Positions 1 through 6,048 of a stretch of DNA of 36,777 bases are shown in pieces (position 1 is the stretch's first letter; every line of letters starts with the position of its first letter). Position numbers and translations under genes: made by a program. The notes under the pieces are model-generated. The model worked only from the letters and a program-made list of their open reading frames with translations, did not search any database and was not told the origin of the DNA. The stretch comes from a virus: the IMG/VR virus record IMGVR_UViG_3300046171_000158, positions 1-36,777 of that record; one strand, written 5' to 3'.

Positions 1-1
1 C

Positions 2-172
2 AGCGCCAGCGCTGCAAAGACGCTGGGATTCACCTGGAACAACCTCGTTCCGAAGATGTGGGCCAAAAAGATGACAGAGCATGAAGCCGCTGGCGCTGGG
101 TTTCTCCGTCTCCATTGCCGAGTAGTCGAAACAGTGATACCATTCGTCTTGCAAACATCGTTGCGTTTTTGC
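2..172 (+). other. Left-edge stretch, probable 3' end of an upstream gene
   Basis: Reading from base 2, one frame stays open and continues without a stop into the next small protein. Its first 35 or so codons (SASAAKTLGFTWNNLVPKMW...) look coding, whereas codons around 105-170 look less natural. A second frame is open over about 110-230. The likeliest reading is the truncated end of a plus-strand gene cut by the window edge, perhaps with an indel near 100-120. I cannot assign a function or fix its stop. Confidence 0.3.
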
Positions 173-364
173 ATGACAAGCAATGCTGTACCGGTGGCGG
201 TCAAGGTGCGAGCCTTGGCCGCATCCGCCCAAGACGGTAGCTGGTGCGTGATTGGCTACCCAGGCGCAACCGACGAAGAGTTGGTTGAAGAAGCACGCCT
301 TCTAGTTGGTGACGGCGAGATGCGTCATCACTGGATTGAAATGGAACTTGAACTACCAAACTAG
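173..364 (+). CDS. Small hypothetical phage protein (63 aa)
   Basis: The residues after the internal ATG at 173 read like a compact beta-alpha phage protein: a strand (AVPVAVKVRAL), a WCVIGYPGATDEEL turn-helix and an acidic C-terminus. The same frame is open further upstream with an ATG at 56, but the sequence between is less protein-like, so the ATG at 173 is preferred; no strong ribosome binding site decides it. The gene ends 6 bases before the next start at 371, consistent with the packed early operon. Function is unknown. I recall similar short proteins with a GYP-x-ATDEEL-like pattern from cyanophages, but that is memory, not a search. Confidence 0.5.
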   Translation: MTSNAVPVAVKVRALAASAQDGSWCVIGYPGATDEELVEEARLLVGDGEMRHHWIEMELELPN

Positions 365-370
365 AAACTA

Positions 371-1202
371 ATGAATTATCACGATCATCCCGCCTTGTCA
401 GCCAGCAAGCTCAAGAAATACGCTTGCGGCACAGCAGCTTGATTACTGGGCTGCTCACCAAGATCCAGACCGCATGCCGATGGTCCCATCTGACCCGATG
501 CGTCAGGGCTCATTGGTGGACTGTTTGATCACAGAGCCTGAAAAATTCAGCCGTAAATATGTGGTTGCTCCAAGAGCAGACCGTCGCACAAAAGCTGGTA
601 AGGAAATCTGGGCAGAGGCCCAAGAACTCGCCCGATCCAAGTGCGCGGACTTGATCAGTGAAGACTGGCACCACACTGCTCAGTTGATCGTTAGCAAGCT
701 CAAGAACGATCCAATCGCTTCTGAGTTCTTGCAGGGTTCAGGGCAAGTGCCTCATTTCTGGCACGATGCAGAGAATGATGTTGAGTGCCGCTATCTGCCT
801 GACTTGGAGCAGCCAGAGGACGGCCTGCTGGTGGATCTGAAAAAAGCTCGGAGTGCTAACCCACGCGATTTTGCTAGGCAGTCATTTGCATTGGCCTATG
901 AGATTCAAGTCGCTCATTACGCAGAAGGGTTCCTTGACCGCCACGGTGCTTACCCCAAGCAGATTGTTTTGCTGGCTTACGAGTGGGCTTATCCGTTCAA
1001 CTGTTCGGTGAACGTCATCAGCGACGAGCTGTTAGAGGTTGGCCGTCAGCGTCGTAACGATGCTATCGCCGGTATCAAAGCTTGCCGTGGCACCAATGAA
1101 TGGCCGTCATGGGGCATCAATACGATGGAAGCTCCACGCTGGTTCCAGGTTGACGATCCAGCCAATGACACTGACGTTTCTGACTTGCTGGAAGGGATCT
1201 GA
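371..1202 (+). CDS. PD-(D/E)XK exonuclease, RecE/Cas4-like (frame broken near 437)
   Basis: This is probably the 5'-3' exonuclease of a phage recombination pair. The best start is ATG 371, reading MNYHDHPALSASKLKKYA, the usual N-terminus of the PDDEXK-like family that includes the RecE C-terminal domain. That frame stops at 440, and the family sequence resumes as LDYWAAHQDPDR in the next frame. Removing one base near 437 (about GCAGCTT to GCACTT) restores a 276-aa protein. Nuclease features are visible: a mid-protein acidic CRYLPDLEQPEDG stretch, then GLLVDLKKAR as the D...(D/E)xK core, then a helix with Q and Y (YEIQVAHYAEGF) as the QxxxY element. The stop overlaps the next start (TGATG at 1200-1204). 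Family membership is fairly certain. Whether the break is natural is not known; if real, translation from internal ATG 474 would lose the first 34 residues. Confidence 0.75.
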
Positions 1203-1759
1203 TGGATTTTGTAGGTGATTTGATGGACGAGCCTTGGCTCAAGGCTTTCATGTTCCCCGCTTCGGGTCGCATGACGCTGACCGTTAAGGGCGTTCGCAAG
1301 GCTGAAGTTGCTTTTGATGATCAGGAGCCAAAACTCCAGACGATCATGTCATTTCAAGAGATTAATCCTGAACTGACATTGGCCAAAATCAATGTCATTC
1401 CATTGATCAAGCTTTTGGGCAACGATGTTGCGCTATGGCCTGGACGGCGTGTCACTTTTTACACGACCAATCAGGTCATGCCTTATCCGCTCCGCAAGGA
1501 CGAGCCCTGCATCCGAGTCTATGGCTCCCCTGAAATCGACAAAGAGATCAGCTGGGAGTGGACGCCGCCCAAAAGACGCAAAATCGTACAGAAGTTGCAC
1601 CCTACAGGTGTATTCAAGCCTGCAATGTACAAGATCAAAGAGGCTGACCCATCACAGCTTGATTCGATCCGTCAGCGCATTTCGGAGCTAAGAGCTTCAA
1701 ATGATCTTTCGGAGGAGGAGCACAGTCAGCTTATTGCTAAAATCGCAAGCTTGAGCTAA
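1202..1759 (+). CDS. Conserved phage protein next to the exonuclease (185 aa)
   Basis: The start overlaps the exonuclease stop by one base, so the two are translationally coupled. The N-terminal half looks like a beta-rich OB-type fold: LTVKGVRKAEVAFDD, then LGNDVALWPGRRVTFYTT, then a CIRVYGSPE strand. The C-terminus (about residues 150-185) is a charged helical tail. The pattern of a short FMFPAS start, a TLTVKGV strand and a W-x-GRRVTFY segment matches a family of unnamed proteins that I recall as common beside phage RecE-like nucleases and single-strand binding proteins. A role in recombination or replication is inferred from position only. No catalytic motif is visible. Confidence 0.7.
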   Translation: MDFVGDLMDEPWLKAFMFPASGRMTLTVKGVRKAEVAFDDQEPKLQTIMSFQEINPELTLAKINVIPLIKLLGNDVALWPGRRVTFYTTNQVMPYPLRKDEPCIRVYGSPEIDKEISWEWTPPKRRKIVQKLHPTGVFKPAMYKIKEADPSQLDSIRQRISELRASNDLSEEEHSQLIAKIASLS

Positions 1760-1762
1760 AAT
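1734..1762 (+). promoter_or_regulatory. Candidate sigma70-type promoter
   Basis: TTGCTA at 1734-1739 and TAAAAT at 1757-1762 are separated by exactly 17 bases, with 4/6 and 5/6 matches to the -35 and -10 consensus. It would start transcription near 1769, just before the gene at 1787. A terminator follows at 2437, so 1787-2427 may be a separate transcript. The -35 box lies inside the preceding gene. This is an eye match only. Confidence 0.35.
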
Positions 1763-1786
1763 ATTTATCGCAAGCCAACACCTTCC

Positions 1787-2062
1787 ATGTCTTCTATTAA
1801 GGTTGTCAGTGCTGCTGAAATTCCAGCACGCACAAGCCGACACATCAAAACAGGCCCATTGCGAGAAAAAATTGCTTCTTTGACTCCTGAAACCAGCCTT
1901 TTTGTTTCTTATTACAGCGATGAGAGCAATGAAGGCTATAGGGCTAGCACCATCGCTCAGATCACTGGTCGCATGACCAAGGAATCCAATCAGTACAAGT
2001 ATTCAGTTCAGTCCGAGCCAACCAAAAACGGTTGCTACATCATCTGCAAAGCAAAATCATGA
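1787..2062 (+). CDS. Hypothetical protein (91 aa)
   Basis: This is a short basic protein with no family that I recognise. It starts 27 bases after the previous gene, behind an AT-rich stretch with a promoter-like pattern, and its stop overlaps the next start as ATGA (2059-2062). The composition (many K, S and T; a central SLFVSYYSDESNEGYR segment; a strand-like C-terminus ending CYIICKAKS) suggests a small beta-containing domain. Placement between the exonuclease companion and the putative single-strand binding protein suggests a recombination or replication accessory role. That is inference only. Confidence 0.6.
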   Translation: MSSIKVVSAAEIPARTSRHIKTGPLREKIASLTPETSLFVSYYSDESNEGYRASTIAQITGRMTKESNQYKYSVQSEPTKNGCYIICKAKS

Positions 2063-2427
2063 CCGATTCTTTTTCCGTAAACGGAGCATTATTTCCTCAG
2101 CCTGTTGAGGAAGTAAAAGCTCGGATGGGCTCCAAATTCGATCCCTCTAAGTCGTACCCAACCGCCGAGGGAGTGATCAATATTCCTGCTGGCCAGGCTT
2201 ACGCTTTGGCGGAGTACATCATGCAGGGCAAGCCTATTGGTGAGCGCAATGAAATTCCACTCGCTATTAGCGGTTGGAAGAAGCAATCAGCGAGCGGCAA
2301 GACTTACATCAGCCTGTCCTTCAAGCCTCACTATAAGTACGAGAAAAACGCTGAAGGCGCTGTCAGCGAAGCTGCCCAATCTGTGGCCAAAGCCACTGAC
2401 GGCAACGTCATAGACGACATCTTCTGA
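2059..2427 (+). CDS. Possible single-stranded DNA binding protein (122 aa)
   Basis: The start is ATG 2059, which overlaps the previous stop in an ATGA pair. The in-frame ATG at 2032 would overlap by 31 bases and is less likely. The middle has alternating hydrophobic residues (IPLAISGWKKQSASGKTYISLSFKP) typical of an OB fold, followed by a low-complexity linker and an acidic, aromatic end, VIDDIF. Such a tip is characteristic of single-strand binding proteins, which recruit partners through it. The neighbours (RecE-like nuclease) fit. I see no decisive SSB core signature, so the call rests on length, fold pattern, tail and context. A terminator hairpin follows 9 bases after the stop. Confidence 0.5.
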   Translation: MTDSFSVNGALFPQPVEEVKARMGSKFDPSKSYPTAEGVINIPAGQAYALAEYIMQGKPIGERNEIPLAISGWKKQSASGKTYISLSFKPHYKYEKNAEGAVSEAAQSVAKATDGNVIDDIF

Positions 2428-2436
2428 ACCCTACTC

Positions 2437-2464
2437 AGGGCAGAGTTACTCTGCCCTTATTTTT
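2437..2464 (+). terminator. Rho-independent terminator
   Basis: A perfect 9-bp stem, AGGGCAGAG (2437-2445) with CTCTGCCCT (2449-2457), closes a 3-base TTA loop and is followed by TATTTTT. It lies directly after the putative single-strand binding protein gene and only 3 bases before the next ATG at 2468. It should end or reduce transcripts of the recombination genes; the next genes must depend on readthrough or another promoter. Confidence 0.85.
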
Positions 2465-2467
2465 AAA

Positions 2468-2857
2468 ATGGCAATTTACAACAGCAGTTCTCTCGGAAGG
2501 CCAGTTCTAACAACTGAACTCCCAAATTTGGAGACCACCGAATTACAAATTTTTTATCAGGAGCTTATTGAATGTATCAATGAAATCGCAACTCAACTTG
2601 AAGAGGTTTCAGCTTTTGAAAAAAAGCACGGCCACGCCCCTGACAGTGCATGGGAGTACCGGGCCAAGAAAAAGTTACGGATTTCGATGCAGTTTGCGAC
2701 TAAAATTGAGACCATAAAGAAACCTCTACCTAAAAGCTACGACCAGCGATACCAGGATCACTTTATACGCATACTTTTAGAAGAGCTTGGTCCTACTGCA
2801 CTCAAGAAAATCCAATCCGAAGCTTCAACAATCGCTCGCTCAGAATCCAATGAATGA
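2468..2857 (+). CDS. Hypothetical helical protein (129 aa)
   Basis: The ATG is 3 bases after the terminator U-tract, with no obvious Shine-Dalgarno sequence. Translation predicts an almost entirely helical, charged protein: residues about 20-55 (LETTELQIFYQELIECINEI onward) look like a coiled coil, and the C-terminal half is basic amphipathic helix. No family is recognised. Its last codons overlap the next gene, whose ATG at 2850 is out of frame (AATGAATGA). A role in regulation or DNA metabolism would be a guess from position. Confidence 0.6.
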   Translation: MAIYNSSSLGRPVLTTELPNLETTELQIFYQELIECINEIATQLEEVSAFEKKHGHAPDSAWEYRAKKKLRISMQFATKIETIKKPLPKSYDQRYQDHFIRILLEELGPTALKKIQSEASTIARSESNE

Positions 2858-3014
2858 AAAGCTACTTGAAGTCAGCATTGAATCAGTCAAAGGCTTGCTT
2901 ATTGAAGGTTACAACAACTATGAAAAAAGCCTTCAACACCGTCAAGGTGATTCCCGGTATTGGGATGGCTACATTCGCGGCATTCAACACGTTTTGGAGA
3001 TGCACGATCAGTGA
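2850..3014 (+). CDS. Small hypothetical protein (54 aa)
   Basis: It starts at ATG 2850, inside the last codons of the previous gene. A longer open frame exists back to 2787, but that would overlap the upstream gene by 71 bases. The product MNEKLLEVSIESVKGLLIEG... is acidic and helical with a YWDGYIRGIQHVLEM C-terminus, resembling small phage proteins in which a short amphipathic helix ends in a W/Y-rich turn. Its TGA overlaps a GTG at 3011, in keeping with the coupled arrangement of this operon. No function is assigned. Confidence 0.6.
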   Translation: MNEKLLEVSIESVKGLLIEGYNNYEKSLQHRQGDSRYWDGYIRGIQHVLEMHDQ

Positions 3015-3184
3015 CTAACCACCCACTGACTGACCAAAAACAAAGAATCAATTACACCCGCATAAGAATCGGATGGGGGACTTTCCCTATTCATCGCATC
3101 ATGTCTGTCATCATTTCTCTGGTTAAGTATTGTCAAACTCTCCTACACACTTCACCAATCTTTTCAATCATCGGAGCAGGCTAA
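3011..3184 (+). CDS. Possible small protein with a hydrophobic C-terminus (57 aa)
   Basis: A GTG at 3011 overlaps the previous stop (GTGA), and the frame ends with TAATG at 3182-3186, coupled to the next ATG. These junctions at both ends match the other genes here and are the main support. The first half is polar and basic. The second half (MSVIISLVKYCQTLLHTSPIF) is hydrophobic and could insert in a membrane. An alternative is a shorter product from ATG 3101. No family is recognised. Confidence 0.4.
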   Translation: MTNHPLTDQKQRINYTRIRIGWGTFPIHRIMSVIISLVKYCQTLLHTSPIFSIIGAG

Positions 3185-3864
3185 TGCTTACTAAAAACTT
3201 TCAAAAACTCAAAGCCGAAGTAGCAGCTCACGTAGCAGCTGATCGCGTTGCTCAAGGTAGCTACAAAACCTGTTTCATAGGTTGCCTCGCCAACGGTACA
3301 AACAACCCTGGATTTATTGAGACCGAATATGGTATCCCGTTGATAGTCACCCTCATCGCTGAATCCATTTTTGAAGGGCTTTGTTCTAATGAAGCGGCGG
3401 ATTTCTTCGCTGCGCTGCCTGAAGCTGTTGGCTCTGACGGTAAAGATTTAACGCGAGTTAGCTGGCAATTCCTAGCTGCAGAACTGCGAGCGTTGCCGCC
3501 CGTCCCTGATGATATTCAAGCCTGTATTGACTCAGTCATTGAAGGGATGGATTTACTGGCAGATGGCAAAGAGTGGTCTGAAGCAGTTGCCGCTGCCCGG
3601 TCCGCCGCCCGCGCCGCCGCCGCTGCCCGGTCCGCCGCCCGCGCCGCCCGCGCCGCCGACGCCGCCACCTTCGCCGCCTTCGCCGCCGCCTTCGGTGCCG
3701 ACGCCGCCGCCGCCTTCGCCGCCGACGCCGCCGCTGCCTTCGCCGCCGACGCCGCCGACGCCGACGCCGCCGACGCCGCCGACGCCGCAGCCCGTCTCCG
3801 TCAACGCAACACTCTGCTACAGCTAATCAAAGAAGCTCCAGTTAACACCCAAGAGGAAAACTAA
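3184..3864 (+). CDS. Protein with a long alanine-rich repeat tail (226 aa)
   Basis: ATG 3184 has GGAGCAGG just upstream, so it is preferred over the in-frame ATG at 3130. Residues 1-130 form an ordinary globular domain (FIGCLANGTNNPGFIETEYG, then helices). Residues about 135-210 are almost only Ala with Arg, Asp and Phe in short repeats (SAARAAA, then AAFAADA, then DAADADA), made from GCC/GAC codons. The tail should form a long helix; charge shifts from basic to acidic along it. The end (LRQRNTLLQLIKEAPVNTQ) is normal again. Alanine-repeat tails like this occur, from memory, in uncharacterised cyanophage and cyanobacterial proteins. Function is unknown. SD-like AAGAGG near the stop serves the next gene. 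Confidence 0.7.
   Translation: MLTKNFQKLKAEVAAHVAADRVAQGSYKTCFIGCLANGTNNPGFIETEYGIPLIVTLIAESIFEGLCSNEAADFFAALPEAVGSDGKDLTRVSWQFLAAELRALPPVPDDIQACIDSVIEGMDLLADGKEWSEAVAAARSAARAAAAARSAARAARAADAATFAAFAAAFGADAAAAFAADAAAAFAADAADADAADAADAAARLRQRNTLLQLIKEAPVNTQEEN
3586..3800 (+). repeat. GCC/GAC-rich short tandem repeat inside the alanine-rich gene
   Basis: About 215 bases consist almost entirely of imperfect GCCGCC, GCCGAC and CGCC units, far more GC-rich than the surroundings. Longer units also repeat, for example CCGCTGCCCGGTCCGCCG twice near 3590-3640 and GCCTTCGCCGCC several times. It is coding sequence, probably spread by slippage. Confidence 0.8.
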
Positions 3865-4034
3865 TGACTAGGGTCAAATTCAGCCTTTTTACTCGCTTGC
3901 AGTTTGCCTTACTGGCTGTCATCAGCCCTCAACGCCTGGTTACAGCAATCACAGCTGGATTCTTGTCAGCCGTTGATTCATTAGATGATGATGAACTGAG
4001 AATGTTCGTAAAGGATATCAGCAATGAAAATTGA
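3864..4034 (+). CDS. Small hypothetical protein, possibly membrane-associated (56 aa)
   Basis: The start overlaps the preceding stop (TAATG), with AAGAGG eight bases upstream. The product begins MTRVKFSLFTRLQFALLAVI and has two moderately hydrophobic segments (about residues 12-34) followed by an acidic end (SLDDDELRMFVKDISNEN). It overlaps thyX by 11 bases. No family is recognised; a short amphipathic peptide is as likely as a true membrane protein. Confidence 0.55.
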   Translation: MTRVKFSLFTRLQFALLAVISPQRLVTAITAGFLSAVDSLDDDELRMFVKDISNEN

Positions 4035-4748
4035 CCCACGTTTTCAGGTTGGCGTTCTAAGCCAAACCAAGGATCCCGCCACGCTCTGCTGGCAGGCCAT
4101 GCACCAGGATTACTGTGAGGGCTGGGTCTTCATGACGAGCCCCTAAGCGAGCCAGATGCGGGTGATCGAATTGTCAAGCACCTACTGCTGGGAGGTCGCG
4201 GCCATTATGGCCCACTCGAACACGCAAGCATCACGTTCGCTGTTGGCTATTTTCCCCACTCGGTGATCCAACAGGCACGAACGCACCGGGTAGGCACCAG
4301 CTGGGATGTCCAGTCGATGCGTTACACCGGCCAGCGCATTGCTGCCGTGGCTGAGGGCATTGTTGATGTTGAAGAGGCTTTTTATCTGCGTCCCGTAGGT
4401 GATTACACTAATCGCCAGGGTAAGCGATACACATACGACGAGAGACTACGAGCTAAGGATCTGCAGCACTGTGAAGATTCTGCGCTCCGGTACAAGCAAG
4501 CTTTGGATGCCGGTATCTCTGAGGAGCACGCCAGAGGAGTGCTGCCGTTTGACTACCGCCAACATTTTGTCGTAACGTTCAACCTGCGCTCCCTTATGCA
4601 CTTCCTTGACTTGCGGGGCAAAGCCGATGCACAGATAGAAATTCATCAGATGTGCCAGCTTATGGTTCCACATTTTGAGCAGTGGTTTCCATCAGTTCAC
4701 GCCTGGTACATGAAAAATCGCTGGGGCAAGGCCCGTTTAGCACCGTGA
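4024..4748 (+). CDS. thyX: Flavin-dependent thymidylate synthase ThyX (frame broken near 4131)
   Basis: ThyX makes dTMP from dUMP using FAD and methylenetetrahydrofolate, in the cytoplasm. The second part carries the signature in the form THRVGTSWDVQSMRY (the RHRxxSxxxxSxRY-type motif) and the fold-typical RGHYGPLEH and FDYRQHFVV segments. The N-terminus MKIDPRFQVGVLSQTKDP continues to EGWVFMTSP and then stops at 4144; from about 4131 the next frame reads DEPLSEPDAGDRIVKHLL. One missing base near 4131-4132 explains it (VFxDEP). Repaired length is 241 aa. It resembles the marine Synechococcus/cyanophage type of ThyX. The start overlaps the upstream gene by 11 bases, and the stop overlaps the next GTG. 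Confidence 0.88.
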
Positions 4749-5041
4749 CAAAAGAATCGCGCCGCACTCCGTTTAAGTTTGCCGTTGGTGATCGAGTTGC
4801 TGAAAAGCCTCGTATCCACTTAGGGCTTGCTGTTAAGCAGGAGAATCAACGCCGTTACTCGTCGCGGCTTGGCACAGTAACAGAGCTTAGGATCAAGGCC
4901 AGAAAAGACGGTCATCAGCGCAAGTATCTTGCTGTTCGCTGGGATGGCTTTACCACCCCGTCAGAGCATGAACAGATGCGAATTTGCGCTGCTGAAGAGC
5001 TGCAGACCTTGGAGCAAGACGTGATCTTAAATCACGATTGA
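4745..5041 (+). CDS. Hypothetical protein with an SH3/KOW-like pattern (98 aa)
   Basis: GTG 4745 overlaps the thyX stop (GTGA) and is preferred over ATG 4682, which would overlap thyX by 67 bases. The core FKFAVGDRVAEKP, then RLGTVTELRIK, then YLAVRWDGFTTPSEH looks like a small five-strand barrel (a GDRV start, GTV turn and VRWDG strand, as in KOW/Tudor/SH3-like domains), ending in an acidic helix. Related unnamed proteins are common in cyanophages as I recall. It may bind nucleic acid or protein; no function is known. It is the last gene of this plus-strand run. Confidence 0.65.
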   Translation: MTKESRRTPFKFAVGDRVAEKPRIHLGLAVKQENQRRYSSRLGTVTELRIKARKDGHQRKYLAVRWDGFTTPSEHEQMRICAAEELQTLEQDVILNHD

Positions 5042-5157
5042 AGTAAAGGGGGGACGCCACCGGCTCTCGCGCCTGCGTGGCTTGGTTCAGGCGATCCCCA
5101 TGCACCTCAGGACAAGCCAACCCTGAGATTGGTTTGAAGAAAAATTATATCAGGCTG
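5042..5157. other. Intergenic region with a small hairpin
   Basis: I see no gene here. CTCAGG and CCTGAG (about 5105-5126) form a 6-bp stem around a 10-base loop, but no U-tract follows on either strand. It separates the end of the plus-strand early run from a minus-strand small gene, so a transcription end is expected, though not proven. Confidence 0.4.
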
Positions 5158-5358
5158 TCAACTGCGATCTAACAACAAATCCATTGATGCCGCAAAAAGC
5201 ACACTCTTGAGGCGTATCAACTCTTCTTGCTCTGCAGGATCACCCCCAGGCCATTTTTCTAGCTTGAGAGTGACAGATTCAAGTAAAAGTTTCACTATGT
5301 ACTCTGACGCTAAAATTTGGACGACTGGCTCATTGGTGTTGCTTGCGTCCGCTGTCAT
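5158..5358 (-). CDS. Small hypothetical protein, minus strand (66 aa)
   Basis: The reading MTADASNTNEPVVQILASEY... gives an acidic, helical protein with regular leucine spacing (VKLLLESVTLKLEKW, then EELIRLKSVLFAASMDLLLD) and reads more naturally than the open plus-strand frame across the same bases. It would be transcribed away from the plus-strand gene at 5401; the 42-base AT-rich gap between them would hold both control regions. No clear ribosome binding site is present. Function is unknown. Confidence 0.5.
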   Translation of the reverse strand: MTADASNTNEPVVQILASEYIVKLLLESVTLKLEKWPGGDPAEQEELIRLKSVLFAASMDLLLDRS

Positions 5359-5400
5359 CTCAAACCAATCTCATTTTAATGTTTTTACGGTTTTATTTTA

Positions 5401-5574
5401 ATGAACACTTCCGAAACAGGCGTAAAATTAATCGCACACGGGGTAGAACCCTACTTCAATCCCTGGTATTTTGATGGAAAAGTTGTTTATTGGGGCAACC
5501 CGGAGCAAACTGAGTCAGACGCACAGGCAGCAGCTCAAGAACTAAAAGCTTTTTTTCTCAATCGCCCCGAATGA
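5401..5574 (+). CDS. Small hypothetical protein (57 aa)
   Basis: The product MNTSETGVKLIAHGVEPYFN... reads as a compact domain with aromatic strands (PWYFDGKVVYWGNPE) and an alanine-rich C-terminal helix (DAQAAAQELKAFF). The stop overlaps the next ATG (AATGA). Upstream, TTTTAATG occurs twice in the AT-rich gap with the divergent gene. No family is recognised. The overlap with a more convincing gene downstream supports it being real. Confidence 0.6.
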   Translation: MNTSETGVKLIAHGVEPYFNPWYFDGKVVYWGNPEQTESDAQAAAQELKAFFLNRPE

Positions 5575-5879
5575 CCAGTCATCGCTCGCATTCTGGAAAG
5601 TTAAACGTTTCTGACAACAGCGGCGAGTGGATAGCCACTATAAAAACAAACGCCGATATTTTCGAGATAGCTCTTAATGCTGTAACAGCTGAAAGCGCGA
5701 TACTGCAGGGTGAGCAACTTTTTGCTGATTTGCGAGCAGTTGCTGATCCAAAACCGCGTTGCTGGCAGTGCTTGCACTGGAAGCTTGTAAAATCAGAGTG
5801 CAGTCTTGGTTTTGCCGAGGGTAAATCAAGTGGCGGAAGATTTGCCGGCCAATGCTCGGCGTTCTGGTTCGACGACTGA
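5571..5879 (+). CDS. Putative zinc-binding small protein (102 aa)
   Basis: The C-terminal third contains CWQC, then KSECSLGF, then FAGQCSAF: four cysteines spaced C-x2-C-x9-C-x16-C, suggesting one zinc site with a short treble-clef or ribbon-like fold. The first 70 residues are a separate, probably alpha-beta region (GEWIATIKTNADIFEIALNA). ATG 5571 overlaps the previous stop. Zinc binding is inferred from cysteine spacing; DNA or protein binding is possible. I recall similar cysteine-tailed small proteins in cyanophages. Confidence 0.6.
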   Translation: MTSHRSHSGKLNVSDNSGEWIATIKTNADIFEIALNAVTAESAILQGEQLFADLRAVADPKPRCWQCLHWKLVKSECSLGFAEGKSSGGRFAGQCSAFWFDD

Positions 5880-6048
5880 CGTACCCAGCTGGGCAATAAA
5901 TTTTGGCAATGGGTTTTACATTGAAATTTTGCACGATAGCAAGCAAGGCGTTTATTACAGGTCTTGCAGTCCAGGCGGAGCTACCTGCAGGTATTCAGAT
6001 GATTTTTGGCGTGCAAAAACTTACCTGTATCACATGATGGAGCCCTAA
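5806..6048 (+). CDS. Small hypothetical protein, start uncertain (about 72-80 aa)
   Basis: The frame opens at ATG 5806 or GTG 5830, both inside the preceding gene in another frame. The convincing part begins around 5875: SWAINFGNGFYIEILHDSKQ, then GVYYRSCSPGGATCRYSDDF, then AKTYLYHMM. This is a strand-rich small domain with two cysteines. It ends at TAA 6048 and meets the minus-strand HNH gene tail-to-tail with a 4-base overlap. A start within the last codons of the upstream gene, or an indel there, would fit the usual packing better. Function is unknown. Confidence 0.5.
   Translation: MVLPRVNQVAEDLPANARRSGSTTDVPSWAINFGNGFYIEILHDSKQGVYYRSCSPGGATCRYSDDFWRAKTYLYHMMEP

Noticed and set aside
3586-3800. 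CRISPR array or satellite
   Set aside because: Repeats are 3-18 bases, imperfect and in coding frame, with no constant repeats or spacers.
3553-3804. Glycine/valine-rich minus-strand reading frame across the GCC repeat
   Set aside because: It lacks ordinary protein sequence outside the repeat and lies antisense to a supported gene.
3509-3826. Proline-rich plus-strand reading frame across the GCC repeat
   Set aside because: It is a by-product of the GC-only repeat; the coupled ATG at 3184 with a good ribosome binding site supports the alanine frame.
4100-4160. Programmed frameshift in thyX
   Set aside because: No slippery heptamer or stimulatory structure is apparent, and similar single-base breaks occur in other genes.
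5207-5401. Plus-strand reading frame opposite the 66-aa gene
   Set aside because: Composition looks like antisense sequence (serine-rich), and the minus-strand product reads better.
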